Positions 52,031 to 60,361 of a stretch of DNA of 64,000 bases are shown piece by piece (position 1 is the first letter of the stretch; each line of letters begins with the position of its first letter). Position numbers and translations under genes: made by a program. Source of the DNA: Maribacter algarum (ex Lu et al. 2025) (nom. illeg.) (GTDB lineage: Bacteria; Bacteroidota; Bacteroidia; Flavobacteriales; Flavobacteriaceae); the NCBI GenBank assembly GCA_947495915.1, contig CANMAW010000006.1, forward strand, positions 106,882 through 170,881. The letters are read 5' to 3'. The notes below the pieces were generated by a model. It was given only the letters and a program-made list of their open reading frames with translations, was not told the origin of the DNA and did no database searches.

Positions 52031-53068
52031 TTACTTTTCTTGATAGTAAACGGCATTTTCTGCGGTTATAACATCAATAGGAAGCAAGTTTTGATCTGGC
52101 ACAGTTTTACCAAATAGAAAATGCTCTGCGAGATAACCAACACCTAAATACGCTTGTCTTTTTGGTTTTTGATGAATTAAGAAATCAATACACCCAGTTT
52201 TAAGTAAATCAACATTTTCATCTAATAAGTCGTAACCTACAAGAGTCAAATCTTTTTTAAGTGAACCAATGGCCTTTATAAAAACATGTGTTTTAGAATT
52301 TGTAATGAATACCGCCGTAATTTCAGGGTTACTTTTTAATAGTGATACGGACTCTTTCTGAAACATTTCTTTGTCTGAAGTCTTTAAACTAAAGGTTTTG
52401 ATAGGGGCTGCATTACTTTTGTCATCAAAGTATGATTTAAACCCATTTTCTCTAAACTTCATGTTTGCCTCTTCATCAAGATGTAAAATTGCAATTCGAG
52501 CTGATTCATCAACTAATTTATCGATTAGGCTTGCTGCAACTCTGCCACTTTGATATAAATCTTGCCCAATAAAATGTTCATGATTGAATGCATCTATTGC
52601 ATTGTTAAATAGAGCTACAAGAATATCTTTTTCTTGACATTCGTTGTATATATCAAGAGCCTCTTTTTGAAATAATGGTGCCATTAACAAAGCGTCAGGT
52701 TGTTTTGGCAATGCTTCTTGAGATTTTTCTAAAAAAGAAATCGGGTCAAATGGGTTGTAAAAAAACTTGTTAACTACTACGCCAAAAGGTTTAAATTCTT
52801 TGGCTGCAACTTGAATACCTCTAAATGCTGGTTCCCAATAGGCATCAAATTTTGGGTTCGGCATCAAAACACTAATTTGATAAACCTTATTGTTTTTAAG
52901 ATTTCTAGCAATGGGGTTGGGTTGATAATCAATTTCTTTAAGAACTTTTTCTACATCAGCTAAGGCTTTTGGAGAAACCTTACCTCTTCGGTGTAAAACT
53001 CTATCGACTGTTCCTTTAGAGACACCTGCTAACTCTGCGATATCCTTAATCGTATATTTTTTATCCAT
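52031..53068 (-). CDS. LacI family transcriptional regulator
   Basis: A 345-residue regulator with a helix-turn-helix at the N-terminus (YTIKDIAELAGVSKGTVDRVLHRRGKVSPKA, residues 4-34, in the LacI fashion) and a periplasmic-binding-protein-like sensor (about 60-345, ISVLMPNPKFDAYWEPAFRGIQ). It probably senses a sugar or sugar-like metabolite in the cytoplasm. It is placed between the two-component system and the symporter gene; the symporter operon ends 126 bases upstream. A 14-bp dyad at 53087-53100, 19 bases before its start, may be its autoregulatory operator. Confidence 0.95.
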   Translation of the reverse strand: MDKKYTIKDIAELAGVSKGTVDRVLHRRGKVSPKALADVEKVLKEIDYQPNPIARNLKNNKVYQISVLMPNPKFDAYWEPAFRGIQVAAKEFKPFGVVVNKFFYNPFDPISFLEKSQEALPKQPDALLMAPLFQKEALDIYNECQEKDILVALFNNAIDAFNHEHFIGQDLYQSGRVAASLIDKLVDESARIAILHLDEEANMKFRENGFKSYFDDKSNAAPIKTFSLKTSDKEMFQKESVSLLKSNPEITAVFITNSKTHVFIKAIGSLKKDLTLVGYDLLDENVDLLKTGCIDFLIHQKPKRQAYLGVGYLAEHFLFGKTVPDQNLLPIDVITAENAVYYQEK

Positions 53069-53086
53069 AATTAAATCGACGGTAGT

Positions 53087-53100
53087 AGTGAAAGTTCACT
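53087..53100. promoter_or_regulatory. Dyad upstream of lacI-like gene, possible operator
   Basis: AGTGAA (53087-53092) and TTCACT (53095-53100) are perfect inverse complements around AG. LacI-family regulators often bind such dyads near their own start codon. No other copy was recognised in the window. Confidence 0.35.
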
Positions 53101-53194
53101 TATGGCCTTTGTAAATATATAGAATTCTTAAATATCTGTTAAGTAATTTTATAAAAAGGTAATTAAACCATCCTTTTTTAGTAAAAGAATAAAT

Positions 53195-54934
53195 TTATGA
53201 TTGACTATTTTTTGATGCATATGTTTGAAAGCGATCAAAATATTCAAAGATAAAGGCCATTATTATTACCAGTGCAGCTCCTATAAAGGTAAGCCATAAA
53301 AAACCAAGTTTTTCTTCGCCTGATGGGGGAGCATAAATCATATAATAATAAATAATGAAAATGATGATTTGAGTTAATATCGCAGCAATAAACACGGCAT
53401 TACCTTTAACGAATTTAAAAAAGAAGGCAATTAAAAATACACCCAGAACATTACCGTAAAAAATACTTCCAATGATATTTACCAATTGAATCAGGTTGTC
53501 GAAAAGATTAGCAATACAAGAAATAGCGATAGCAATAATGCCCCAAACTAAAGTAAATAGTTTAGAAGCATTGACATAGTGCTTTTCAGAGAAATCACCA
53601 ATTCTGTTTCGCTTATATAAATCTAGAGCAGTTATAGTACCCAAAGCATTTAATTCTGAAGCAGTTGATGACATTGCCGCAGATAATATGACCGCTAATA
53701 AAAGCCCAATCAACCCTGTTGGTAAATTGGTTAGAATAAAATGAATAAATACAAAATCTTTGTCATTAGTTTCTGCACTACTATCGGCCTTTTTAATAAG
53801 TGCTTTTGCAGCAACTCTGTTGGTGCTATCTCTTCGATTTACACTTATTATTTCTTCTTTTGCCTGCTCAATAGCAGTAAATTCTTTTAATTCAATAGCT
53901 GAAGAATATTGATTCTGAGCCATTTTCTTTTCAATTTCTAATTCTCGATGTGCTTCTTCAAGTAAGCTATAGTCTTCGGCAAATTCTGAATTCATTACTT
54001 TAGAAGTGGCAGCGGGATTAAAATTTAAAGGAGATGCATTGTATTGGTAAAAAACAAACACCATTACACCAACTAGTAAAATAAAAAACTGCATGGGAAT
54101 TTTAAGTATACCGTTAAATATTAGTCCGAGTTGACTTTCTCTTATAGATTTACCCGATAAATAGCGTTGCACTTGACTTTGGTCGGTGCCAAAGTATGCA
54201 AGCATTAAGAAAAAACCACCGGTAATTCCACTCCAAAAAGTATACCTGCTTTTTACATTGAAATCAAAATTTAATATTTCTAATTTATCACTTGCTCCGG
54301 CAATTTTTAATGCTTTGCTAAATGAGATATCATCTGGTAAGTATCCGATTATATAGAAAAATGCCATGAACATACCCGTCATGATAATAATCATTTGTTG
54401 TTTCTGTGTTACACTAACTGCTTTAGTGCCACCCGAAACGGTATATATAATTACCAAAACTCCTATAATAATATTTAATATTCGTAAATCCCACCCGAGA
54501 ATAGCTGATAGAATAATTGCCGGAGCAAAAATGGTAATACCTGCCCCTAAGCCTCGTTGAATTAGAAATAAAATAGCCGTTAATGTTCTTGTTTTAAGAT
54601 CGAATCGATTTTCTAAGAACTCATAGGCTGTATATACTTTAAGTTTATGGTAAATAGGAATAAATACCATACATATTACAATCATTGCTAAGGGCAGCCC
54701 AAAATAGAATTGTACAAAGCCCATTCCGTCATGAAAGGCCTGACCTGGGGTAGAAAGAAAAGTTATTGCACTAGCTTGTGTGGCCATTACTGATAAACCG
54801 ATGGTCCACCACTTAGAATCTCTACCTCCACCAACATAATCTTCTACATTCTTACTTCCTTTTGTTTTCCAAACACCATAGGTAACAATAAATAGGAGGG
54901 TTCCTGCAAGTACTATCCAATCAATAGTTTCCAT
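53195..54934 (-). CDS. Sodium:solute symporter (SSS family)
   Basis: A 579-residue sodium-coupled importer of the inner membrane. Twelve or more membrane spans can be seen, beginning MDWIVLAGTLLFIVTYGVWKTKG-like at residues 4-25. The family motif is in GGGRDSKWWTIGLSVMATQASAITFLSTPGQAFHDGMGF. A long polar segment (about 312-382, with coiled-coil character) breaks the last spans, and PTGLIGLLLAVILSAAMSSTASELNALGTI is the second sodium-site region. The substrate is unknown; sugars are likely from the neighbours. The start codon is one base after the stop of a 33-residue membrane peptide gene. Confidence 0.93.
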   Translation of the reverse strand: METIDWIVLAGTLLFIVTYGVWKTKGSKNVEDYVGGGRDSKWWTIGLSVMATQASAITFLSTPGQAFHDGMGFVQFYFGLPLAMIVICMVFIPIYHKLKVYTAYEFLENRFDLKTRTLTAILFLIQRGLGAGITIFAPAIILSAILGWDLRILNIIIGVLVIIYTVSGGTKAVSVTQKQQMIIIMTGMFMAFFYIIGYLPDDISFSKALKIAGASDKLEILNFDFNVKSRYTFWSGITGGFFLMLAYFGTDQSQVQRYLSGKSIRESQLGLIFNGILKIPMQFFILLVGVMVFVFYQYNASPLNFNPAATSKVMNSEFAEDYSLLEEAHRELEIEKKMAQNQYSSAIELKEFTAIEQAKEEIISVNRRDSTNRVAAKALIKKADSSAETNDKDFVFIHFILTNLPTGLIGLLLAVILSAAMSSTASELNALGTITALDLYKRNRIGDFSEKHYVNASKLFTLVWGIIAIAISCIANLFDNLIQLVNIIGSIFYGNVLGVFLIAFFFKFVKGNAVFIAAILTQIIIFIIYYYMIYAPPSGEEKLGFLWLTFIGAALVIIMAFIFEYFDRFQTYASKNSQS

Positions 54935-54935
54935 A

Positions 54936-55037
54936 TTAAGTGAAAGATGACATTATAAAAGAAAAAATGATTAAGTATATAATATTCAGTATCAAAACCA
55001 AGGAATATTCTTTTTTCCAAACAATTTTATCTTGCAT
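54936..55037 (-). CDS. Small single-span membrane peptide, 33 residues
   Basis: A short gene, easily missed, filling the gap between the PIG-L deacetylase and the symporter. Reading leftward from the ATG at 55037 it encodes MQDKIVWKKEYSLVLILNII in its first 20 residues, then YLIIFSFIMSSFT, and stops (TAA) at 54936. The peptide has a charged N-terminus (three lysines, one glutamate, one aspartate) and one hydrophobic helix (about 12-29), the pattern of an inner-membrane peptide with the N-terminus in the cytoplasm. It starts two bases after the deacetylase stop and ends one base before the symporter start. Such peptides often stabilise or regulate a transporter; here that is inference. Confidence 0.6.
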   Translation of the reverse strand: MQDKIVWKKEYSLVLILNIIYLIIFSFIMSSFT

Positions 55038-55039
55038 AA

Positions 55040-57580
55040 TTATCCCTTTACTTTTGATGATGTTTGTACTTGATCTTTTCCAACAGAAAGCATGTTCGCA
55101 AATAGTTTATAGGCCCCTGGTACACCTGCCGGTAATTCTCTAAAAAAACTTAAGCCAGTATATATATAGTTTCCTTTTCCATATTTAGCAATAAGTAAAC
55201 TCCCTTTTTTGGTTGATTCTCCTTTATCTTTCATTGCTAAAATAGGGATAAAATTATCATCCCATTCATTTGGAAAATATAGGCCTCTTTCTTGAACCCA
55301 ACCATCAAAATCATCCTGATTAATGCTATTTGGAAAGTTTACTAAAGCATGATTATTCGAAATTATTTTCACTTCTGAATTTTCATCTGTAACCCGATCT
55401 CTAGAAAGTTTTAACGGGTATGGAGCAATATTTTCAAACTGTTTATCCCACCTTCCTGAGGTATTATATTGTACAATTAAATTACCTCCATTTTTAACAT
55501 ATTCTAAAAGGTATCGTTGTTTGAATTTTAGCTCATTAACAACATTGTATGCTCTAATACCGACTACCACAGCGTCAAAGGCGTCGAGACTACCCGTTTG
55601 AATATCATTTGGATCAATAAGAACTACATGGTAACCTATCTGAGTTAAACTTGTTGGAACATCGTCACCGGCTCCCATAATATAACCAATATTTTCACCT
55701 GATTTTTCAATATTTAATCGAACGACCTTAGCTTCAGCAGGAAGTAAAATACTTTGTGTTGGCACATGATCGTAAGCAATGCTAACTAACTCTTTAGATA
55801 TTTTTTTCCCATTTATAGATATTATAGGTGAAATGTAACTTTCATTTTCTTCTGCTGGCGGGGTGAGCGTAAAAAGCACGACTTGTTCATCACCTTTTTT
55901 CGCAATTTTGAATGGTTTAGTATCCTGATCAACAACCCAACCTTCTGAATGGCAAAACTGTAATGTACCTTCAACATTATCGCTATGAGCTTTGATTGTT
56001 ATTGGTATTTGCTTGGGCTGACCATCAGCAAAAATTAACACTTTATCATCGAAGCTAGCAGTAGCTTCGGGTAATATTTCGAATGGCTGGTATCGTTCAC
56101 CTTTGTCATTTCGAGCATATTTATAAACAACTGGTTTTTTAATGTCAATTAAATATCCGTTAAAATCAAGCTTAAAACTAGCAGTAAATGCTCTAGGAGT
56201 TTCGGGGTTGCCAATCAACTGTTTGTTTGCAACCTTGTACATACCCAAAGTACCTTTTTCGTTCAACCAATAAGGACTTGTATTTGCAGTGTTTTCAGGA
56301 ACGGCAAATTCAATCTCATAAGTTTTTTTAAGGTTATTCTCTAATAGTACCGAAGGATTAATTGATGCACTTTTAACAGGTGAAATACCTACTGATTTAA
56401 GATTTATTTCTACCTCACTTCTGTTCAGTACTTCTATATTCACCTTTAAACTATTACCCGCATTTGAGTTAGCTGTGGTGGTAAAAGCTTCAAGACTTAA
56501 GCCCATTACCGCTAAAATAATATCTTCTATCTCTTTTGATTTTAATTCTTTCCAATGTGCATCTTTTAATTCTGAAATTAGTTGATGCGCTTCAATAAAC
56601 TTTGGAATATGAATGGCAGGGTTTTCAAAATTAAATTCATTTTCTATCTGGTATAAAATTTCACCAATTTTATCACCTCCATCTACTCTGGACCATGAAG
56701 TATTAACACCATCAAAGATGTTATTTCTATCATTAGGTAAATCTCCTTTTAAAAGTTCAATATATTCGTTTTCACTTCCTCTCGATGTTAGTCTACCAAA
56801 GCCTTGGCACAAATGTTGACTACTAGCCCAAGAAGCTATTTCATTGTTAGAAACACCTAAAGTAGGGTAGTAGACTCCTACATCCATATGAAGCATCTTT
56901 GATTTATCAGCTTTATCGAATTTTTCTTGGCTTCCATAAAACCACCAAGATGTGTTAAAAAAAAGACGTTTAGGTTGCCATGTAGATAAAGTTTTCAACT
57001 GCTCTGGGTAGGCATTCGGGTCATTAACTAATTCAAAGGCTTCAACACTTAGCATTGCTGACGTTGTATGATGTCCATGAGTTGTGCCTGGTGATCTATG
57101 ATCAAATCTATTGATTATCACATCTGGTTTGAATTTTCTGATTATTTGAACAACATCGCCCAAAACCTCTTCTTTATTCCAAATTTCTAAAGTTTCATTG
57201 GGGTGCTTAGAATATCCAAAATCATTGGCACGGCTAAAAAATTGTTGTCCACCATCAACTCGTCTAGCTGCTAATAACTCTTGCGTTCGTAAAACGCCTA
57301 AAGATTCTCTCAACTCTGTTCCAATCAAATTTTGACCACCGTCACCCCTTGTAAGTGATAAATATGCAGTGGTTGCTTTTGTGTTGTTGGCTAGGTAAGC
57401 TATTAAACGGGTATTCTCGTCATCAGGATGAGCCGCTACGTATAATGCTTTGCCTAAAAAATTTAATTTTTGAACATCATGATAAATTTCCGAAGTACTC
57501 GCTCTTTTCGGAGTTTGAGAAATAGAAAATTGAACTGTTAAAAGAAAAGATATTACTATCAGAATTTGTTTGCGCTTCAT
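55040..57580 (-). CDS. PIG-L family deacetylase, large exported form
   Basis: An 846-residue enzyme with a signal peptide (residues 1-21, TVQFSISQ). The N-terminal PIG-L/LmbE domain (about 30-290) holds the zinc motif AAHPDDEN near 50-57 and THGHHTTSA near 165-173. PIG-L enzymes remove N-acetyl groups from GlcNAc-containing compounds, as in GPI, mycothiol and bacillithiol synthesis. The rest is a large beta-rich region with a probable receptor/flavodoxin-like domain near 650-740 (IGYHVVLIDPNDIQTGSLDAFDAVVVGIRAYN in short pieces) and a ThuA-like C-terminal part. Its exported, multi-domain form suggests action on an extracellular or periplasmic N-acylated sugar. It leads an operon with a small peptide and the symporter. 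Confidence 0.93.
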   Translation of the reverse strand: MKRKQILIVISFLLTVQFSISQTPKRASTSEIYHDVQKLNFLGKALYVAAHPDDENTRLIAYLANNTKATTAYLSLTRGDGGQNLIGTELRESLGVLRTQELLAARRVDGGQQFFSRANDFGYSKHPNETLEIWNKEEVLGDVVQIIRKFKPDVIINRFDHRSPGTTHGHHTTSAMLSVEAFELVNDPNAYPEQLKTLSTWQPKRLFFNTSWWFYGSQEKFDKADKSKMLHMDVGVYYPTLGVSNNEIASWASSQHLCQGFGRLTSRGSENEYIELLKGDLPNDRNNIFDGVNTSWSRVDGGDKIGEILYQIENEFNFENPAIHIPKFIEAHQLISELKDAHWKELKSKEIEDIILAVMGLSLEAFTTTANSNAGNSLKVNIEVLNRSEVEINLKSVGISPVKSASINPSVLLENNLKKTYEIEFAVPENTANTSPYWLNEKGTLGMYKVANKQLIGNPETPRAFTASFKLDFNGYLIDIKKPVVYKYARNDKGERYQPFEILPEATASFDDKVLIFADGQPKQIPITIKAHSDNVEGTLQFCHSEGWVVDQDTKPFKIAKKGDEQVVLFTLTPPAEENESYISPIISINGKKISKELVSIAYDHVPTQSILLPAEAKVVRLNIEKSGENIGYIMGAGDDVPTSLTQIGYHVVLIDPNDIQTGSLDAFDAVVVGIRAYNVVNELKFKQRYLLEYVKNGGNLIVQYNTSGRWDKQFENIAPYPLKLSRDRVTDENSEVKIISNNHALVNFPNSINQDDFDGWVQERGLYFPNEWDDNFIPILAMKDKGESTKKGSLLIAKYGKGNYIYTGLSFFRELPAGVPGAYKLFANMLSVGKDQVQTSSKVKG

Positions 57581-57599
57581 ATTTGTTGTAGTTGGCGCT

Positions 57600-57607
57600 C
57601 AAATATA
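57600..57607 (-). promoter_or_regulatory. Promoter -7 box of the PIG-L operon
   Basis: TATATTTG on the minus strand matches TAnnTTTG and lies 20 bases upstream of the PIG-L start. No TTG is seen at the usual distance. Confidence 0.45.
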
Positions 57608-57655
57608 GAGATATAAACAGGGAGGCGTGGTTTATTTAAAACTTCTTTAACATAA

Positions 57656-58255
57656 CTAAAAGCTTTCAATTTTCTCTTCCTCATCATTCATTTCAAGCTG
57701 ATCAAACTGATCATTAAGTTGATCATTATAAATAGAGACTACCCCTACACCCTTTTGTAATACCAGGCTATTAGGATATGTTAATATTTCACCATTTCTA
57801 CGGCGTAAAAAAAGATGGAAAGCTCTTATGTCTTCAATGACAAATATATTCTCATTTAGATCTTCTGAAATACTAATTTCCTTATCCATAATTCTAATAG
57901 TGTTACCAATTTTAAAAGGATAGGAAAAGAAAATGATTACTCCTGCTGTTACATTGCTGATAATAGACCATTGCGCAAATAATGCAACACCAATTACAGC
58001 AAAAATAGAAGACAGTAATACCCCTAGATCTTTGAAGTTTACACCCCAAATTAATGTTAGAATTGCAATGGTTAAAAAGGTGAGAGCGAAAGATATATAT
58101 TTTATTATCAGATTCGTTCGCACTTGGTTAAACTCACCAATCTTACCTACTTTTCTTGCTGCTTGACTCAAGCCAAACTTTAGAATTACGGCAATAAAAA
58201 TTGTTATGGAAGTCCATAATAATTCAGATTGATAATTTGATAAGAATCCTTCCAT
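57656..58255 (-). CDS. Short MscS-like mechanosensitive channel protein
   Basis: A 199-residue membrane protein. Three spans are visible (about 12-30, 50-70 and 73-105). The third is the pore helix of MscS type: LSSIFAVIGVALFAQWSIISNVTAGVIIFFSYPFKIGN in short blocks. Only a short beta domain follows (about 110-180); the usual C-terminal cytoplasmic vestibule is missing. Such proteins release solutes on membrane tension. It is the last gene of the DUF2520-KdsC-Maf-lipoprotein-MscS operon, starting two bases after the lipoprotein gene. Confidence 0.9.
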   Translation of the reverse strand: MEGFLSNYQSELLWTSITIFIAVILKFGLSQAARKVGKIGEFNQVRTNLIIKYISFALTFLTIAILTLIWGVNFKDLGVLLSSIFAVIGVALFAQWSIISNVTAGVIIFFSYPFKIGNTIRIMDKEISISEDLNENIFVIEDIRAFHLFLRRRNGEILTYPNSLVLQKGVGVVSIYNDQLNDQFDQLEMNDEEEKIESF

Positions 58256-58257
58256 AG

Positions 58258-59208
58258 CTATAGCCCTAAACTATCACGCAAAGGTAAAAAACGATTACTG
58301 TTTTTCTGCCAATACGGACTTTTGATTGATTTTATTTTAGTTGCTTTTGATGTTAACGCACTTTCTTTGTTACCATAATTACTAGTAAAAGACTCGGTCC
58401 ACCCTTCAATATCATAAGGAAAGGAATTTTTAAAATTGATTTTGAGCGTTCTTTTTAATTCTGGAAATTCAATGGTATAAGTGCTGATATCACCTTTAGT
58501 GGTCAGGCTTAAATTAGCAGCATAAGCTTTTAATTCTCGATGTGATAAACGAATGTATTCTAATGAAGGGATAAGCATTTTTTCTCCTAACGGCAGTTTC
58601 TTTGGATTTATTCTGATCATATTCCACAATTCATTTTCTAAAATTTCCTTGTCTAACAACTGATTTTGATCTGCTGTAGATTCAAAATAGGAATGTGATG
58701 TTACCTCAAATTGTTCTTTATTATTAAGTTGAGCATAAACATGACCACACCATTCCTGCGCTGAAAATGACACTTTTAATGCATGCTGATTGTTTTGTAC
58801 TGGATAAAAACTACTACTCATTATAGAGTAGGGGTAGATACCGGTTAAATATTTTTTTGTGCTATTGAGTTTTAAAACAGGAATGTTCGAAGGATTACTC
58901 TTGTCGGCCTTCACTTGTTTTATTTTATTAAAGGGTTCGGTAACGTATATTAAAACAGATGTACCTTCACGTAATTCTCCATATTGGGCTTGCTGTAGTT
59001 CATATGAAGTTATTTCAGCTTCACCGTTATACCAGTATTTTTTAAATTCTTCTGATAAGGGCTCTTTTATAGTTTCAGCAAGGCCTGAATTATCGTTAAG
59101 AGCTAATGAACTACTTTGATGTTCTGGGTTTTCTTTGCATGATACTATAAATACTAAAATCATAATAATACTCGTGATACTTGTTTTCAATCGAATTCTA
59201 TTTTTCAT
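58258..59208 (-). CDS. Conserved lipoprotein of unknown function
   Basis: A 316-residue probable lipoprotein (lipobox LVFIVSCKEN, C24). No known domain is recognised. Blocks such as EFKKYWYNGEAEITSYELQQAQYGELREGTSVLIYVTEPF and AQEWCGHVYAQLNNKEQFEV are well formed and suggest a beta-rich protein. In flavobacteria this gene sits next to maf, and proteins of this kind can be labelled Maf because of that neighbour. The lipoprotein itself has no Maf motif. It lies 35 bases downstream of the Maf gene and two bases upstream of the MscS-like gene. Confidence 0.82.
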   Translation of the reverse strand: MKNRIRLKTSITSIIMILVFIVSCKENPEHQSSSLALNDNSGLAETIKEPLSEEFKKYWYNGEAEITSYELQQAQYGELREGTSVLIYVTEPFNKIKQVKADKSNPSNIPVLKLNSTKKYLTGIYPYSIMSSSFYPVQNNQHALKVSFSAQEWCGHVYAQLNNKEQFEVTSHSYFESTADQNQLLDKEILENELWNMIRINPKKLPLGEKMLIPSLEYIRLSHRELKAYAANLSLTTKGDISTYTIEFPELKRTLKINFKNSFPYDIEGWTESFTSNYGNKESALTSKATKIKSIKSPYWQKNSNRFLPLRDSLGL

Positions 59209-59243
59209 AACTCAACAATTTTCACAAAATTACTTAATACGAT

Positions 59244-59831
59244 TTATTGTACCAGTGTTATTAACGTTTTGTATATCAAATGAGTAGGCAGCCCCACAAC
59301 ATTAGCATACGAACCTTTTATTTCTTCAATACCTATAAGTCCTATCCAATCTTGAATGCCATAGGCACCAGCCTTGTCAAAAGGATTGAAATTGTTAATA
59401 TAGAAATGTATTTCTTCATTCGACAAATCTTTGAATTTAACTTTAGTTGTATTAGCAATAGTTTTTTGAGACCCAGCGGTAGTAAATGAAACTGAAGTAA
59501 TAACCTCATGCCAGTCATTCGAAAGAGTTTTTAGCATTCTAAAGGCTTCCTTCGCGTTTGCGGCTTTAGCTAATGATTGGTTTTTATACCATACTACAGT
59601 ATCAGAAGTAACTAAAATTTCATTTTTAAGTAGTTCTTTGTTAAGAGCACTTGCCTTTAATTCTGATAGATAATTCGAAATTTCGGCTCCTTTCAAATGA
59701 GCGGGATATATTTCCTCTACTGGTTGTAAGCGAATTTCGAATTCTATACCTAACTCTTTAAAATATTGTTGTCTACGGGGCGAACCAGATGCTAAAATTA
59801 TTTTATGGTCTTTAAGTATATCTTTAAGCAT
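59244..59831 (-). CDS. Maf-like nucleoside triphosphate pyrophosphatase
   Basis: A house-cleaning pyrophosphatase of the Maf family, which hydrolyses non-canonical or modified NTPs such as dTTP, UTP or m7GTP. The 195-residue product has ILASGSPRRQQYFKELGIEF at residues 11-30 (in short blocks), VTSDTVVWYKN with the metal-binding aspartate, and FRMLKTLSNDWHEVITSVSF. FDKAGAYGIQDW is the conserved C-terminal block. Length is typical. It lies two bases downstream of the KdsC-like gene. Confidence 0.94.
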   Translation of the reverse strand: MLKDILKDHKIILASGSPRRQQYFKELGIEFEIRLQPVEEIYPAHLKGAEISNYLSELKASALNKELLKNEILVTSDTVVWYKNQSLAKAANAKEAFRMLKTLSNDWHEVITSVSFTTAGSQKTIANTTKVKFKDLSNEEIHFYINNFNPFDKAGAYGIQDWIGLIGIEEIKGSYANVVGLPTHLIYKTLITLVQ

Positions 59832-59833
59832 GG

Positions 59834-60361
59834 TTAATCATTTGCAGCACTATAATTACCTAGCCAATCGCCTCTTACCTTTAGAACTTGTTCAATAACA
59901 TCACGTACACAGGCATTACCGCCATTTTTATGAGAAACATATTTTGCAATAGCTTTTACTTCAGGAATAGCGTCTTGTGGGCAAGTAGGTAAACCAACAG
60001 CTTGCATAGGAGGTATGTCTGGCATATCATCACCCATGTATAGTACATTTTTTGGGTCAATTTTATTTTTACCCAAGTACTCATTTAATGGATCAATTTT
60101 ATGGTGAGCTCCTAAGTATATATCTTTCACGCCAAGACCATTAAGTCGAAGTCTAACGCCTTCATTAGTACCACCGGTAATGATGCAAACTTGATATCCT
60201 TTTTGAATTGCTGTTTTAAGAGCATACCCATCTTTTACACTCATCTTCCTTAGCATTTCACCTTCACTAGTAATTAAAAGGCTACCATCGGTAAAAACAC
60301 CATCTACATCAAAAATAAAAGTAGTAATATCCTTTAAATATTCTTTATAACTTTTTTTCAT
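59834..60361 (-). CDS. KdsC-like HAD phosphatase
   Basis: A 175-residue phosphatase of the KdsC family, which removes the phosphate of Kdo-8-phosphate in lipid A-Kdo synthesis. Motif I is FIFDVDGVFTDGSL near residues 13-26, motif II VCIITGGTNEGVRLR and motif IV YMGDDMPDIPPM. The enzyme is short, tetramer-forming in the family. It overlaps the DUF2520 gene by 17 bases and precedes the Maf gene by two. Other sugar-nucleotide phosphatases of this type act on N-acylneuraminate-9-P; the Kdo assignment rests on similarity, since no kdsA or kdsB is near. Confidence 0.88.
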   Translation of the reverse strand: MKKSYKEYLKDITTFIFDVDGVFTDGSLLITSEGEMLRKMSVKDGYALKTAIQKGYQVCIITGGTNEGVRLRLNGLGVKDIYLGAHHKIDPLNEYLGKNKIDPKNVLYMGDDMPDIPPMQAVGLPTCPQDAIPEVKAIAKYVSHKNGGNACVRDVIEQVLKVRGDWLGNYSAAND

